A stretch of DNA of 64,000 nt from Amylostereum areolatum (Eukaryota > Basidiomycota > Agaricomycetes > Russulales > Stereaceae). The notes beneath the pieces were generated by a model. That model was given only the letters and a program-made list of their open reading frames with translations, was not told where the DNA came from and searched no databases. The DNA lies in assembly GCA_012932865.1 (NCBI GenBank), contig SAXG01000016.1:1-64000 (forward strand), written 5' to 3'. The position numbers and the translations under genes were made by a program. Below are positions 51,499 through 62,881 of this stretch, piece by piece (within the stretch, counting starts at the first letter, position 1; every line of letters begins with the position of its first letter).

Positions 51499-52337
51499 CT
51501 ACCATACGCTCTGTGCAGCCGGCACCACGCTCGGAATCGCCTGCGGCATCGCATTCCCCCGCCCCGCCCCCACGCCCGCCGAATCCTTGCTCGCGAACGC
51601 TTCCGTCTCCTTTCTGTACTCAATCTTCTCCACGCGGACTTCGCCGTCAATGAGCTGGTAGACGTATGTGACCACGACGGGGCCCTGAATGTCCATCAAC
51701 GCAAAAGAAGGTGTGGGGTCGCTGGAACGGAAATACGGTGAGGTGTGCGAGGCGACGAAGGAAAGGACGTGACGCACCCATTGAATGCCCCCGACCACGC
51801 CCCTGTCGCTGACCCTGGGTTCACGAAGAAACGGCCGTCCCGGTCGATGGCTTGAAACCTATCCCGAAGCAAACACTACGGTCAGTCCGGTCGACCTTGA
51901 ATCGTAAAGGAGCATATGCACGTGTGTGTATGGCCCGAGACGAGCACGTCGACGTCCATCTGCCGCGCAATCGCGCTCAGCGAGTCGAGATCGCCGGTGG
52001 GCACGCACTGGTGTCCGTGGATGACGCCGATCTTGATGGGTGAATGCGTGACGGTTATCGAAAGCGGGAACGCTGCGGACTATCGTGTGTCGAAAGACTC
52101 AGAGAGCGCGCAAAGAAACATGAAGTGGGGCCCTCGCACCTCGTCGTAGTCTCCTCGGACGACATGCACATCCGCGGCGACGGTGCGCAGGTACTCGTAT
52201 GTTTCCCGGTCGCACACATTGCCTGTACAGAGGATCTGCTGGATTTTTCCTGGAACGAGCAGTTTCTTGAACTTTGCGGGAAGGTCGTGAATGCGATGCG
52301 GGATGTGGAGGTCGCCAATGACGAGAACGAGGACCAT
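51499..52337 (-). CDS. VPS29: VPS29, retromer subunit
   Basis: The start at 52337 gives [20 protein letters not shown], the VPS29 start, followed by [20 protein letters not shown] and GDYDE. Later exons carry [33 protein letters not shown] and NPGSATGA. The phosphoesterase-type metal-site residues (GDLH, GN, GH, GHTH) are all present. Fungal VPS29 is a scaffold in the retromer coat that retrieves membrane proteins from endosomes. Three or four introns splice cleanly. The C-terminal extension after RKETEAF is serine/alanine-rich. It is head-to-head with the MDM35-like gene, 110 bp apart. Confidence 0.9.
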
Positions 52338-52447
52338 GGTCGCGGTTGACTATAAGGGAGGAAAGCCGCGCCGGGACGTGACGCGTCTCGACCTGGCTCA
52401 GCGCTCACGGTTTCGCTCTTGTCTTCTCCCTCATCTGACCTCGCACG
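52338..52447. promoter_or_regulatory. Divergent promoter, VPS29 / MDM35-like
   Basis: Only 110 bp separate the two opposite start codons, so the genes likely share a bidirectional promoter. No TATA box is evident. The right part is pyrimidine-rich (tcttctccctcatctgacc near 52419), typical of a fungal initiator context. Confidence 0.55.
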
Positions 52448-52827
52448 ATGGCTCACAGTCTGACGGCCGAATGTACCCCGCTGAAGCTCGAGTACGACTC
52501 GTGCTTCAACTCTTGGTTCGAAGGCTATCTCGAGCCCGCCGTCTCCGCCGCCGCCTCGCCCGACCAGCGCGCGAAATATTCCAAGCAAAAGGCGGAAGAA
52601 TACGAGCGCAAGGTGCGGCAAGATCTGGACGAGCTATCGCGAATGCGTGCAAGTACGTTGTTCTCTCTTTCTGTCGGTCTTGGGGTCATGATTTGAGGTT
52701 GGTGGTTGGGATGTAGAAGGCGGTGAAGGAGAAGGGTTTGACGGAGCTACTCGACCAGGCGAGAAAGGACAACCCGCTCAGGGAGCCGCCTCCTATTCCT
52801 CCTACGTCGCAGGATCCCGTATCATAG
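52448..52827 (+). CDS. MDM35/TRIAP1-family twin CX9C protein (frameshifted)
   Basis: The start MAHSLTAECTPLKLEYDSCF and the following NSWFEGYLEP match the MDM35 (UPF0203) family, whose twin CX9C proteins chaperone Ups lipid-transfer proteins in the mitochondrial intermembrane space. The first CX9C pair is intact. After EEYERK the frame runs without cysteines. One base fewer in aaggtgc (52609-52615) would instead give the second pair as CGKIWTSYREC. Exon 2 (52717-52827) reads KAVKEKGLTELLDQARKDNP in the matching phase across an intron at 52653-52716. An extra g from sequencing is the simplest explanation, a true frameshift the alternative. Confidence 0.75.
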
Positions 52828-53009
52828 TGTACGTGGCCACTTCATTTGTTGAATGCCGTCCTGCTGAACAGATTGCACGTATGTCTAGTACTGTTTGACC
52901 GTCGCTGTATCCTCCACTCTGTTCTTAATCTTACATTTCCCTCCTTGCCTGCTGAGCGCTGAATCCTCGAACCTGGGATGGCACTTCCATTGGCATAATG
53001 ATATACCCT

Positions 53010-53847
53010 CCTGCAGTCCTGGAAGGATGGTCAGGGGACGGAGGTACGTATGATGATTGGGGCCATACTTGCTGCGTCGCTAACACAGACGCACTAGGGT
53101 TTCCCTTCTGTCGCTGGCTTAGGAAGGTCATCTCTCTACACGTTGATTCCCGCGTTGTCCTCGGGATGGCCGCCTCGAACCGACTGAGGCCTTTTGTGCA
53201 ATGTGAATTCCAGGTTGTTGCAGTCCCGTCCTCCCCTCGAAGCTTCAAGTTGGACCTGTCTCCCCCGTGGTTGAGAAAGTGGTTTTGTGGGCTGGCGGTC
53301 CATCGAATTTTTCAGAAGACAAACGGACAGATGCATGCGATGCCATTGACGATTTTCGCTTGTCCTCGTCTGCGGGCCCCAATCCACACTGCACTCAAAC
53401 CGTCACTAAGCCTTATATCGGAGTCTCTAATCTCTCGTGCCTGGCGTGCCACTGTTATATCCAAGCATTCAACGACACGCTGAAACATCCGAGCGGGAGA
53501 TTCCAAATTGCAGGTTGCCACGGACGCTACGTCGCCGGCTGGGTCCCTCCTTCTGTCAGTGAACAAGATCAAGATATGAAAATCGAACAACACATGGTCG
53601 CTCGTCTGCGATCCATGCTTGCGGGGCATCTCTCCACAATAGAAATGCGCAAGCGCACCACTTCGCAGGGCACAGCTGCATCGTCAGGATCCCAGGACGA
53701 AACCTTACGTATGTCCTCATTTTTATCCTGATGTGATGTCGCTATCGTACTCACTATCGTCTTATAGCCACGGCGATACCCGAAGGATGGACTTTCGTAG
53801 GTCCGGGGTTTAGGTTCGCTCAAGGTCCTCCAAACGTCGCTGCTTGA
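53010..53847 (+). pseudogene. Degenerate deaminase-like copy
   Basis: Related along its length to the deaminase end of the 54.2-57.4 kb gene: shared stretches WLRKVISLHVDS, PYIGVSNLSCLACHCYI, FQIAGCHGRYVAGWVPPSV and ARLRSMLAGHLSTIE. Relative to the second copy it lacks a 30-bp segment coding ECSLIAFLRR after NPHC, which removes the glutamate expected to act in catalysis. It also has a one-base deletion near 53255-53275 that shifts frame, and lacks about 300 N-terminal residues and the nuclease repeats. The intron before its last exon (near 53712) is conserved, and the tail ends PGFRFAQGPPNVAA. It is therefore a damaged duplicate, or a short non-catalytic relative. Confidence 0.7.
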
Positions 53848-54160
53848 AGCTTGAAGCATCCGTCTGGATACATGGTTTTGATGGGTAGCCAGTGGGTAGC
53901 CTATCAACAGTCCCCGTCTCGGTTTTTTCTGGAATTGATGCGTCTTCCTCGTTTCCTACCCGTGAATGCTATTGGTGTACACTATACAAATTTATGCAAG
54001 AAAGTAAATATGCGTGGTGCTCGAGCTCGAGGCGACCACGTCGTATTACCTAATCACTTCCCAGGGGGGCGCATTCCGGGACCCGCGGCCGTCAGCCCAC
54101 GCTGTCCATCTCAGTGCTCTCTCCTAAATCCTCTTACCTGCCGATCTCTCTCTTTCGCAT
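53848..54160. other. Spacer upstream of the fusion gene
   Basis: Presumed promoter of the nuclease-deaminase gene. It shares similarity with the 3' flank at about 57373-57420, up to around 53910, consistent with a local duplication. No gene. Confidence 0.4.
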
Positions 54161-57100
54161 ATGTGGAATCAAGCAGTGAGTATCGTTATAATCTACATTC
54201 CCCACATATCTCTGATCCTTCTGTCAGACTGTAGCCGGTGCGTGAATGTGCTGTTGGGATAAAAAAACACAAACACGTGACTCAAACATTATGCCTATCC
54301 CTTAGAGGTCGTCTCTGGCAATACGGTGCGAGTACAACATGGTACGGTGTCAATATATCTGCGTATTGCTGGATTGTGCGTGCCGAAAGATCCTGTGAGT
54401 GTCAAACTTGCTACCAGCGAACGACTCAAGCGGCGAGCACGGTCGACGGTACTGTGGCGCCTCGCGCTTCCAAACTTAGATTTCCTTGGCTCTTTTCCGC
54501 CAGAACTCTATGCTAATTGATATATGTACCACAGCCTCTAGTTAATCAAGGACGTTTGGAACTAGAAAGGCTCGTAATCAGGAAAACAATATCCTTTAAG
54601 GTCCACGGCGAGGAATCCGAAAACTCTGCCTCCGCGGCCTTCGTCAAGGTGACACCCGGAGATATCGACATCGCTCATGCACTCCTACGTACCGGCTGGG
54701 CCGCGATCGACCCGTGCTTTCCAAGTCTCCTACGCACGGAGGAAGAGCAGCGAGAGAAGTATCAGAAGGAGGCCGAGGGAAAAATGTTAGGCATGTGGCA
54801 GCGACATCAGGAAAAACCTCCCTTACTAAAAATCTACTAATTAGAGGGGGACCTTCCTAATTCCCTGTTCCCGCTGCCAACCTGCAAGGCACTACGTCAA
54901 CGTAGGTCCCTGTCACCCTTCTGGCCTCAACTATGTATTTGAAGTGCAAATATGAGGTCAATGTCGACGACGGTGCATCGAAATGTGTACGGGGTTTTGT
55001 GAGAATAGAGCCTGTTAGTTCACTTTAGGAAGGTCCCCCTCTAACTAGCGCTAATTTGCTGGATTTGTTGATTTTAGTAAGGGAGGTTTTTCCTGATGGA
55101 GCGAGTGGCAGCAAGGTGCTCTCCCCTCCTGGGCCTCCTCCTCCAGATTTTCAAGGACGTAGGGAGGGTGTGTGTCTCGTTCTCGCGGCTCTCCTTCATC
55201 TGATCGTTCATATCTCCCAGCCATTGTTTTAGACATCTTGGACTCGACCACCCTCCGTGTGCGTTTTACCGAGAACCCGAAAAAACATCACGTTGCCGAA
55301 ATTCGTCTGGTTGGGATCACTGCGCCGGTGGCGGCCTTTGCACCGTCCACGCCGTCAGCGTCGTACTATGCGGACAAAGTATGTATTTTTTACACCATCG
55401 GCGCCTGTGACCTCCATCTGACCTGTGTTCTAGGCAAAAGCCTCCTTATCTCGTACACTAATCAAGCGCACGGTAGGAGTGACAATTCTTCAATACTCAG
55501 AAAATATATGCAATGGACACGGTGCGTCTTCTAGCTAATCTTCACCTTCACACTTCAGTCATATTCCGTCGCAGTGGAATATGAAGACCAACTTAAAGAC
55601 ACGGGGGTGCCAGTGGGAGATGGAATGTTACACACGCTTGTTCTGGACTTATCCAGGTTTCTCGTACGTGATGGCCTCGCTTCTACAGCCAGGTCGTGCA
55701 CTTTCGCGAACTCGGACTTTCTGCAAGAACTACTCACGCTAGAGGATCAAGCCAGGGCTAGCAGACGTGGTATTCACTCTGCATCACCTGCGCCTGCCTA
55801 CCTTGTGTCCCTTTTGACGCCCTTCCGCGCTCCCCCAGAACATGAATACGCGCGATACAACGACGGCAGGGGATCCACGGGCGGCGCCAAGGAAGTAACG
55901 AGGCAACTCAACCCATTTGTCGACAGCCTCGTCTCCCTTCTCGTCTCGGAGCCAAAGACGCAGGTTTTCAGCGGGACATTTAGCCTGAACCACCGTTCGT
56001 GCACACTTTACCTTGCCGCGAACGGCGAAGTCCCGCAATCTGCTACAGCACGTGCAAAAGCGATATTTGACGCTATGGCAAACCTCATTGATCCTTCCAT
56101 TGCTCGGGACGGTCATTCTGTTGTAGAATCCCTCAGTCAACCCGGTGTTCCCGCCAAGACCACCCAGTTTCTGGTCGAACAATACCAATATTCCATGCCC
56201 AAGTTTCGCGCCCGCGTGAACAAGCGCTATCACGTCTTCAAACAGTTCATGGAGGTGCTAGATGCCCAGCCTTTGTACCGCGATACGTTCAGCAAGGAAG
56301 AGCAGGTCAAGATCCAGTACCTCCAGGATTGTCTCCACAATATCAATCTCGTGCTTGATATCAACAGGGACGAACTCACGATGCCTGCAGACGCGGCCGA
56401 CTACCTCTCGGAAGCGGTTCATAAGGTATATGACGCTTGGGAGAGGCCATGCAGCATTGCAGCGAAGCATCCATACAAACACGAGAACCTTGTCAACAAG
56501 ATCGAAAAGACGTACAAGGACATGAAAGATTCCTCCGTGGCTGGCATGCCGGACAGAGGTGCGCACAATACCTGGGGTTCTGTTCGCTGCGTTACTGATA
56601 TAGACGCGCTAGAGTTTCCATTATGTCACTGGCTTCGGAAGGTCATCTCTCTACACGTCGATTCCACTGTTGTCCTCGAGATGGCCGCCTCGAAAAGACT
56701 TAGGCCTTACTATGTCGTAGCGAAATTCGAAGTCGTTGCAGTTCCGTCCTCCCCGCGAAGCATCAACGTGGACCTCTCTCGCTCCGCGGTCGAGAAAGCC
56801 GTTCTTTGGGCAAGCGGGCCATCGGAGCTGTCGGAAGACACACTCGCAGATGCATGCGATGCCATCGCCAACTTTCGCTTATCCCCGTCTGCGGGCCCCA
56901 ATCCACACTGCGAGTGTAGTCTCATCGCGTTTCTTCGACGCACTCAAACTGTCACTATTCCTTATATCGGCGTCTCAAAACTGTCGTGCCTGGCGTGCCA
57001 CTGTTATATCGAAGCATACAACACCATGTTGAGCCCTCCGAGCCCAGGTTTTCAAACCGCAGGCTGCCATGGGTGCTACATCGCCGGCTGGGTCCCTCCC

Positions 57101-57372
57101 TCTGTAGGTCTGCCAGATCAGGATCTGCAAATCGAAACGTCCATGGTCGCTCGCCTACGATCCATGTTTGCTGGGCATCTCTCCACGATAGAAACGCGCA
57201 ACCGCACCCAGTCGCAGAGCACAGCTGCGTCGTCAGGGTCTCGCACAGGTACTTTAAGTATGTCCCGATTTCCCTCCTGGCATGATGTCGCTAATGCTAT
57301 CGTACTCATTATCGTTTCGCAGCCCAGGAAGACCTTCCGACTTACAACCCTCCGGGGTTGAGACCTATTTGA
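54161..57372 (+). CDS. Nuclease-like (Tudor-SN type) and deaminase-like fusion protein
   Basis: A gene model starts at 54161. Small exons 54161-54175, 54228-54237 and 54306-54394 give MWNQA...EVVSGNTVRVQHGTVSIYLRI, the start of a staphylococcal-nuclease-like repeat, continued from 54535 (GDIDIAHALLRTGWAAID, EEEQREKYQKEAEGKMLG). A foldback element then interrupts. A second nuclease-like repeat starts near 55220 (PAIVLDILDSTTLRVRF) and ends in LLTLEDQARASRRGIHS near 55790. From there one uninterrupted frame (55561-57257) runs into a deaminase-type domain: HCE with H at 56906-56908 and E at 56912-56914, SCLAC cysteines at 56987-56989 and 56996-56998, and GWVPP. The last exon starts at 57323. The H-x-E and C-x-x-C spacing fits zinc-dependent deaminases, of the OTT_1508-like group. 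No nuclease active-site call is made; Tudor-SN repeats are usually non-catalytic. Substrate unknown. Confidence 0.7.
54805..55098. mobile_element. Foldback-type insertion inside the fusion gene
   Basis: Inverted arms: 54805-54832 (catcaggaaaaacctccctt then actaaaa) matches the reverse complement of about 55070-55098 with 26 identical bases, and an inner 18-base arm agagggggaccttcctaa recurs at 54843-54860 and 55025-55042. The central 160 bp is unique. Copies of gtggcagc occur on both sides (near 54795 and 55104) but the target duplication is not exact. The element falls between the first and second nuclease-like repeats and introduces a stop in the upstream exon frame. Confidence 0.65.
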
Positions 57373-58283
57373 TGCATCTGTATGGATACATGGTGGTGAT
57401 AGGTAGCCCATGAACCATCGGCAAAAGTGCCGAAAAAAGGTAGCCTATTTCGACCTATTCCAGGTGGCCTCGGGCGACAGGTTCCATTCCGGGCCTGTGC
57501 ATTACCGATGTATACCATTCCGGCCTCGAACGAGGTATCGTACCGACCTCCACTAGCCTTCACCCCATAGAATACCCTGTATTTAGATCTCGAAACTATC
57601 TACCCTATTGAATGTAATCCCCGCATAGTATTCTGAGTCCGACTTGTCGCGCGTGTTGCCGCCGAGGGTCACGTGTTTTACAAGTTCATGTTTCGCTCCC
57701 GCTCTCTTCGTTGTTCCTTGTCCTTCATCTCGTCGACCTCCTTCCTCCCACTGTCATCGAGCCTCTCTACCGGACCTCCCCTGCGCCATTTACTCTGCCG
57801 CACTGTATGTCGCCCAGACACCGTCGTGCACCGATTAGCAGTCGGGATCGGCAGCGCTGGCAGTGCACACGGGACCCGAATGACTATTCAGCTCGCTAGT
57901 CTCTTGGTAAGTCGTTTGTTCTGTGTCTCTGTCTTCCTCCCATTCTCCCTCTATCCATCTCGGCTCTCGTAGGGTGCACGTCGAAGTCAGCGGATGAGTC
58001 ACGCCCTGGCACTGGCGCGGCAGACGCGTGCGTCCCTCGTTGTAGCTCTGGCACTCGTCCCTTGACCCCATCCGTCCTATGCTCTGCTAACCTTCCACAC
58101 CCTTCAGGTTTCCAGGTGCTGCGCCGGCGGAAGCCTCAGCGGTGGCATCGTTCAGAAAGGTAAAGCGGCCCGTAGCATATCACACGCCCCTGCTTTATTG
58201 GCTTGTACATACAACACAATGAATATATGTCTATGCTGCCACAAAGCAGGCGTGTGGTTCTCCCGAAGTAAAGCTAGTGAAAA
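57373..58283. other. Intergenic, possible small spliced transcript
   Basis: A gtaagt...tag intron-like interval at 57907-57972 would splice a small frame of 39 codons starting at 57880 (MTIQLASLL, then GARRSQRMSHALALARQ...), ending at 58065. This is weak and has no known homologue. It is otherwise spacer between the fusion gene and the Plavaka transposase. Confidence 0.25.
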
Positions 58284-61200
58284 TCACGGTGGGGCGAAGC
58301 CGAACTCGTTCAAGATCACCTCGTCGTCGTTTCCCTCGCTGTCAAGCTCCTCATCCTCATCCTCACTAGCCTCTTCATCCCCACTAGCCTCTTCATCCTC
58401 ATCCCATCCTAGGCCTCCATCGTCGTCTTCGTCTTCCTCATCAATGCCCTCACCCTCATCCTCTTCGTCACCCTCGTCGTCTTCATCCTTGTCTTCTTCG
58501 CCGCCCGAAACCATGGTAACATCCTCTTGTTGGGTATCTGTTAGCACCCCAGAACTGTGCAGGTCTTCCGCCAGCTGCTCATCGTACTCGCGTGTGACGG
58601 TGTGCCCGACGCCTCCGCCTCGGTGACGCATTATCATGTCTCTATCGGGAAACCTACATGAATGTGAGATGCAGCAAATGAGGGAGCGAGAGGCAACGCA
58701 ACACGTTGACGTGATAGACCATCCAGTCTAGGTCGTGTTCCCTGGGTTGTCGAACAATGGAGGGGCCAAGTATTTCGTCCGTTTGGCCGTACATGAAAGC
58801 AGGAACCACGTAGGCGGCACGAACGACCTGACCCGGGTCCAGAAAGCTAAAGGCGTCGGGCCCTGCTCCGTCGATGAAGCCGATGCTGGGCAGCCGCTTG
58901 GCATTCTATCCACTCGGCTGGGACGTGTCCAAACCGAACCATCGAACGTACAGGATATCCATGTGTTGTAGCTTCGCCTTTGAACTTCGCCCGACGGCCG
59001 GTTCATCGCGCTCCGGGTGAGCGTAGTTGTACTCAACGTGAAAGACGTTCACCACGCGCGCGTACCAATAAGGGTGCTCGGGAAGAACACCTTCCTCCTC
59101 GCAAGGCGCCAGGACCATGACGTCGGCGCGGGTGCGAGGGTTGATGGTATCTTGCTGGCGGCGGACATCGTAGCTTGTGTAGTTGATTCTGAAGGTCCGA
59201 TGGTGATAGAACTTGTCGTTGCGGATGTGAACGTGCGCGCGCGCCTCTGGGGAGTATTGGAGCTCATCCCCGTCAAAAGCGCAGTCGTGTATGCGCGCGA
59301 GCATATGGTCTTTGAGGCTAGGGATGAACGTCTGCAGGCTAGAGTTCAGCCGCTGGTATCTAAACAAAGAGAAAATGTCCTACGTCGCGATCGAAGGCCG
59401 GATCTGCGTCACGGTCATCCAAGAAGTCGGATATGAAGCTTGATGTCCTTCGAGAGTTGGAGATGTGATAATGTTGTGCAGGAGGGGTGTGAGGGAGAGA
59501 GTCATCTGTGGCCGTTTTCCGCTTGCGACGCGCGTTTGGCTCCTCCCCCAGAGGGTCTGTAGCGCCGTGCATGAATCGCTGCCGAGTTTCGATCTTCGCA
59601 AGTTGTTTGAGCCATTGGTTCTTGTTGGTCAGAACAAAGTTTTTCTTGCTGTATCCATGCTCAAGCTCGAACTGCCGGTTGGACTGTCAGCCGATCAGAG
59701 TGAAATGAGAAAGAAGTTAAGTATCTTACGGTTTGTGTGCTATAAGACTCCGTTGTACCCACCCACACGATGGAATCCGGATAGTAGCCCAGCATGTGGT
59801 ACTTGCTCGAGGTGAGGACGGTAAACTCTTTTCTTTTGGGACCGCGCGATGAAATTGTGTCGACAGCGGTCCCGGTTTTTTTCGCAAGCGCCGCCTTCTT
59901 TCGACCACGAGCTTGTGTCTCTTGAGGAAGTTCGGATGCTATCCAATGCTGGCACGTCTTGGATTGAAACCGTCGGAAGGAAGTGCCGAGAGATTGAGTG
60001 ACGGTGCGAAAGGCGGCAATTGTAGTTTCCGTGTGGACACGCATCTTCGCATACCCATGCCAGGTGCAGAGATCGAAAAGGAGATCCATGACAATCTTGT
60101 CATGGACACGGTTGTCTAGCTCGTTGTCAGAAACGAAAAGCCCCTCGAACACGGGGATAGAACACTAAACATTTGCGGGGTCAGCAGCAGCCCCAGGTCG
60201 AGCGACGAAGAGTTAGTACACACCTGGAGGATGTCCTCGAAGTTTCGTGCCGCCAGTTGCTTCATGGCGGAAGTGTTGTGAGTGAAAGGTCGTATCGTTT
60301 CTCGGCCAAACGCAGGCGTGTTACGAAAGCTTTACACAGAAACATGAGCCGAGATGAATTATAGCTTAGATGTGACTGACCGCTTATTGAGTTCATTAAC
60401 GCGTGTTCCACCCATGGCAAAAAGAAGCCGCAGCAAATGGATGAATGTATTCTTCCAGACTCCTAACTTGAACTCGTGCAGGAGATCGTTGGTGAGCATG
60501 CGGTAGTGGTTGAATCCTGAGGGGCCGAGGCGTGTGGCGAACACATTCTGGGAGGTGATATTAACGACGGCACGAACACGCTGATGTCAAGGGAAATATG
60601 CGCACTCGAATGGGGAGCAAGCCCTTGCCGCCGAGGACCACATCTATGCGAGCAGAGTTGACCGGTACACCTTTTTCAAAGATCATCTTGCGTGCCTTCT
60701 CCACCGCACGACGCTCGACATCAGTGCTAACCCGAGCGTTGCGCTCGCGGCGGTTGATATCCACAGTTTTCCCTAGATCTTTGATGTGGCCTTTGGGTAC
60801 GATACACCGAGGGCACGGGCAGGAACCAAGGTACTTGATACTTGCGAGGATGACCCTATGATCCAGTCAGCCATCGGCTACATTGGGGGCTATCAATGTG
60901 CTTACTTTTCAGGGTAGTCCGCAGAATACGTGAAGAAGCGAGGGAAGATGCGTCGGACAATACCATCGCCACACATGACAACAACACCGTGGTGGTAGGC
61001 GTGCATAAACTCCTCGTCCAAGAGGAGCATCCATATTGCGTGGAAGAGCTCGCGCTTACAGTGGGTGAGCACCGCTGCACTCGTGGGAATATCATGCTCT
61101 CTTGTATATATGTCTTGGAAGTCGGCGGGGAGCTGAAGTATATTCCCACGTGTGAGCTATGAAGTCCGAGCATGCAAACGAAAGAAAACATACCTTCTTC

Positions 61201-62720
61201 ATGTAGAGAACGTGTTGACATGCACAACACGTAGGCCGACATCGTACATACTTCGATTGGTTGCCGGACTGAATGTACCCTGGCCAGAGAGATGCGGGAC
61301 CGAAGTTGGCGAGCTGAGTCTCGTCGGAGCTTCCCATCATGGCGGCTACAACACGCGGGACGTCGAGACCATCCTTGGGAGTGAGCTGAATGTTGTGAAC
61401 CTCTTCGTCGGCTTCAAGCATTGCATCGGAGGTGTAGATCTCCGAGTAGAGCCGTTCAGGTTCGACGTCGGGGCTCCGTTGCCAGAATTGTTTGAATGGA
61501 GTCATGTGGAACGTCTTAGCATTCTCGCCTTTGAAGAGCCCGATGATAACCTCGAGAAGCGGCCTGTAGAATATTCCATTGATCTCAAGGTGCGGAGCTT
61601 CGTCCTCGCACAGCCAGGATTTCCCTTCGCATGGAAGAGGGATCTGAACAGAAGCCTCTCGCCATCCATCTGCAGCTGGAAAACTGTTGAGATGGTCCTC
61701 CAGCTTCTTGTTTTCCACCTTGTAGTTGAACCCCTCAAGGTCTCCAGCTTCAAATCCTTCCGCCTGCATCATCCGCGTGAGGCGGTCGATCTCCGACCCC
61801 GACTTGAGGATGCCGCCAGAGTCCTTCCAGCCCATCATGACCGCGGCTGCGACACTGGAAAAGGGCTCCCCCGTCTTCATATCGACAGGAGTAGGGCGTG
61901 GCGGGCCATATGTGACAAAATCCTCGGGGATGGGAGGGGCCGCGAGAGTTGGCGTGTCACACACGCTGTCGAGAGACTCGCCCTCCAATGGGTCGATGGT
62001 TGGGCGACGTGGATAGACCCGGAATAGGCCCATGTTGTTGGGCTCTGTCGTAACGGTTGTGTCGAGGGGCTCGGCAAAGACGATGCTCTCTACACTTGGA
62101 GTCTCCGAGACTTCTGAGACGGCGTGGGGATTGTTGAGGGCGGTGAGGCGAGCTTGAGCAAGTATTTGACGGCGAGAAGGAGGCATGTGGGGGAGCGACG
62201 TGTGTGCCTTGGGTTGGAAGTCGGTATATCGTTTGGGAAATTTGAGAGCACGACCAGAGCGCTGTGACTTGAAAACCACTTCCGGTGGCTGCGGGCTTGA
62301 GTTGTTTTCTTCAGGTGAGCAATGGTTGAAGCTCTAAAATTAAGCTATCTGTAAGTATGCGGTGAGTTGATATGGTGACATGGGTAGCGTACCGGTGAGC
62401 GCGTAAGGTCCATGTTGCCCGTAGGGGACAGAGCTCGTTCGGAGGACTTCATGCCGCATTGAATTAGACAACCTTTGGACGGGAAAAAAAGAGCGTACCT
62501 CAGGGATACTATCTGAGCAATACCCTTCTTGTAGCCGGACACGTTTCTTTCTCTCGTCTCCCTCTGTGTCCCCAGCCAAATGTTTCCTCTTGAAGATCGT
62601 GGTGAATGAGTGTGCCTGCTGGAATTCGTCGCATTTTCTCTGATGTACGCGAAGAGCTTGGCGGTCATAGAAGAAATCGGCACCACACCCGTCGCATGTG
62701 TGAGAGGAAAGCGAGGACAT
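58284..62720 (-). CDS. Plavaka-type transposase, apparently intact
   Basis: Minus-strand gene with many short introns. It starts at 62720 with MSSLSSHTCDGCGADFFYDR, a C2H2-like finger (C-x2-C...H-x4-C). The large exon 61092-62279 carries the Plavaka core: DGWREASVQIPLPCEGKS, APHLEINGIFYRPLLEVI, MTPFKQFW, PERLYSEIYTSDAML and FGPASLWPGYIQSGNQSKY. After an intron it continues with TSAAVLTHCKRELFHAIW, GDGIVRRIFPRFFTYSADYP and LGSCPCPRC, then downstream NVFATRLGPSGFNHYRML and DLLHEFKLGVWKN segments. The C-terminal part includes an RYFxRWFG-like VRWFGLD region and a long acidic tail ending NEFGFAPP at 58284. Plavaka elements are CACTA-related transposons of Agaricomycetes. No terminal inverted repeats were located in the window. 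Confidence 0.85.
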
Positions 62721-62881
62721 GGTAAAAAGTGTTATATGAACGCGTTGAACCGTTTTGAAAGTTGAAAGTTGAAACTGATTCTCGACGAAACACGCACCAC
62801 GTGATCCCGAGCAAAACTACCATCTGGCGATTGCGACGCAACCCTCTCTTCACCCCACCACAGTCCACCACATTCTCGTCG
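62721..62881. promoter_or_regulatory. Divergent promoter, Plavaka / DUF6698
   Basis: 161 bp between opposite start codons. It contains cacgtg at about 62799-62804, a candidate E-box. The short shared spacer suggests co-regulated expression of the two genes. Confidence 0.45.
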
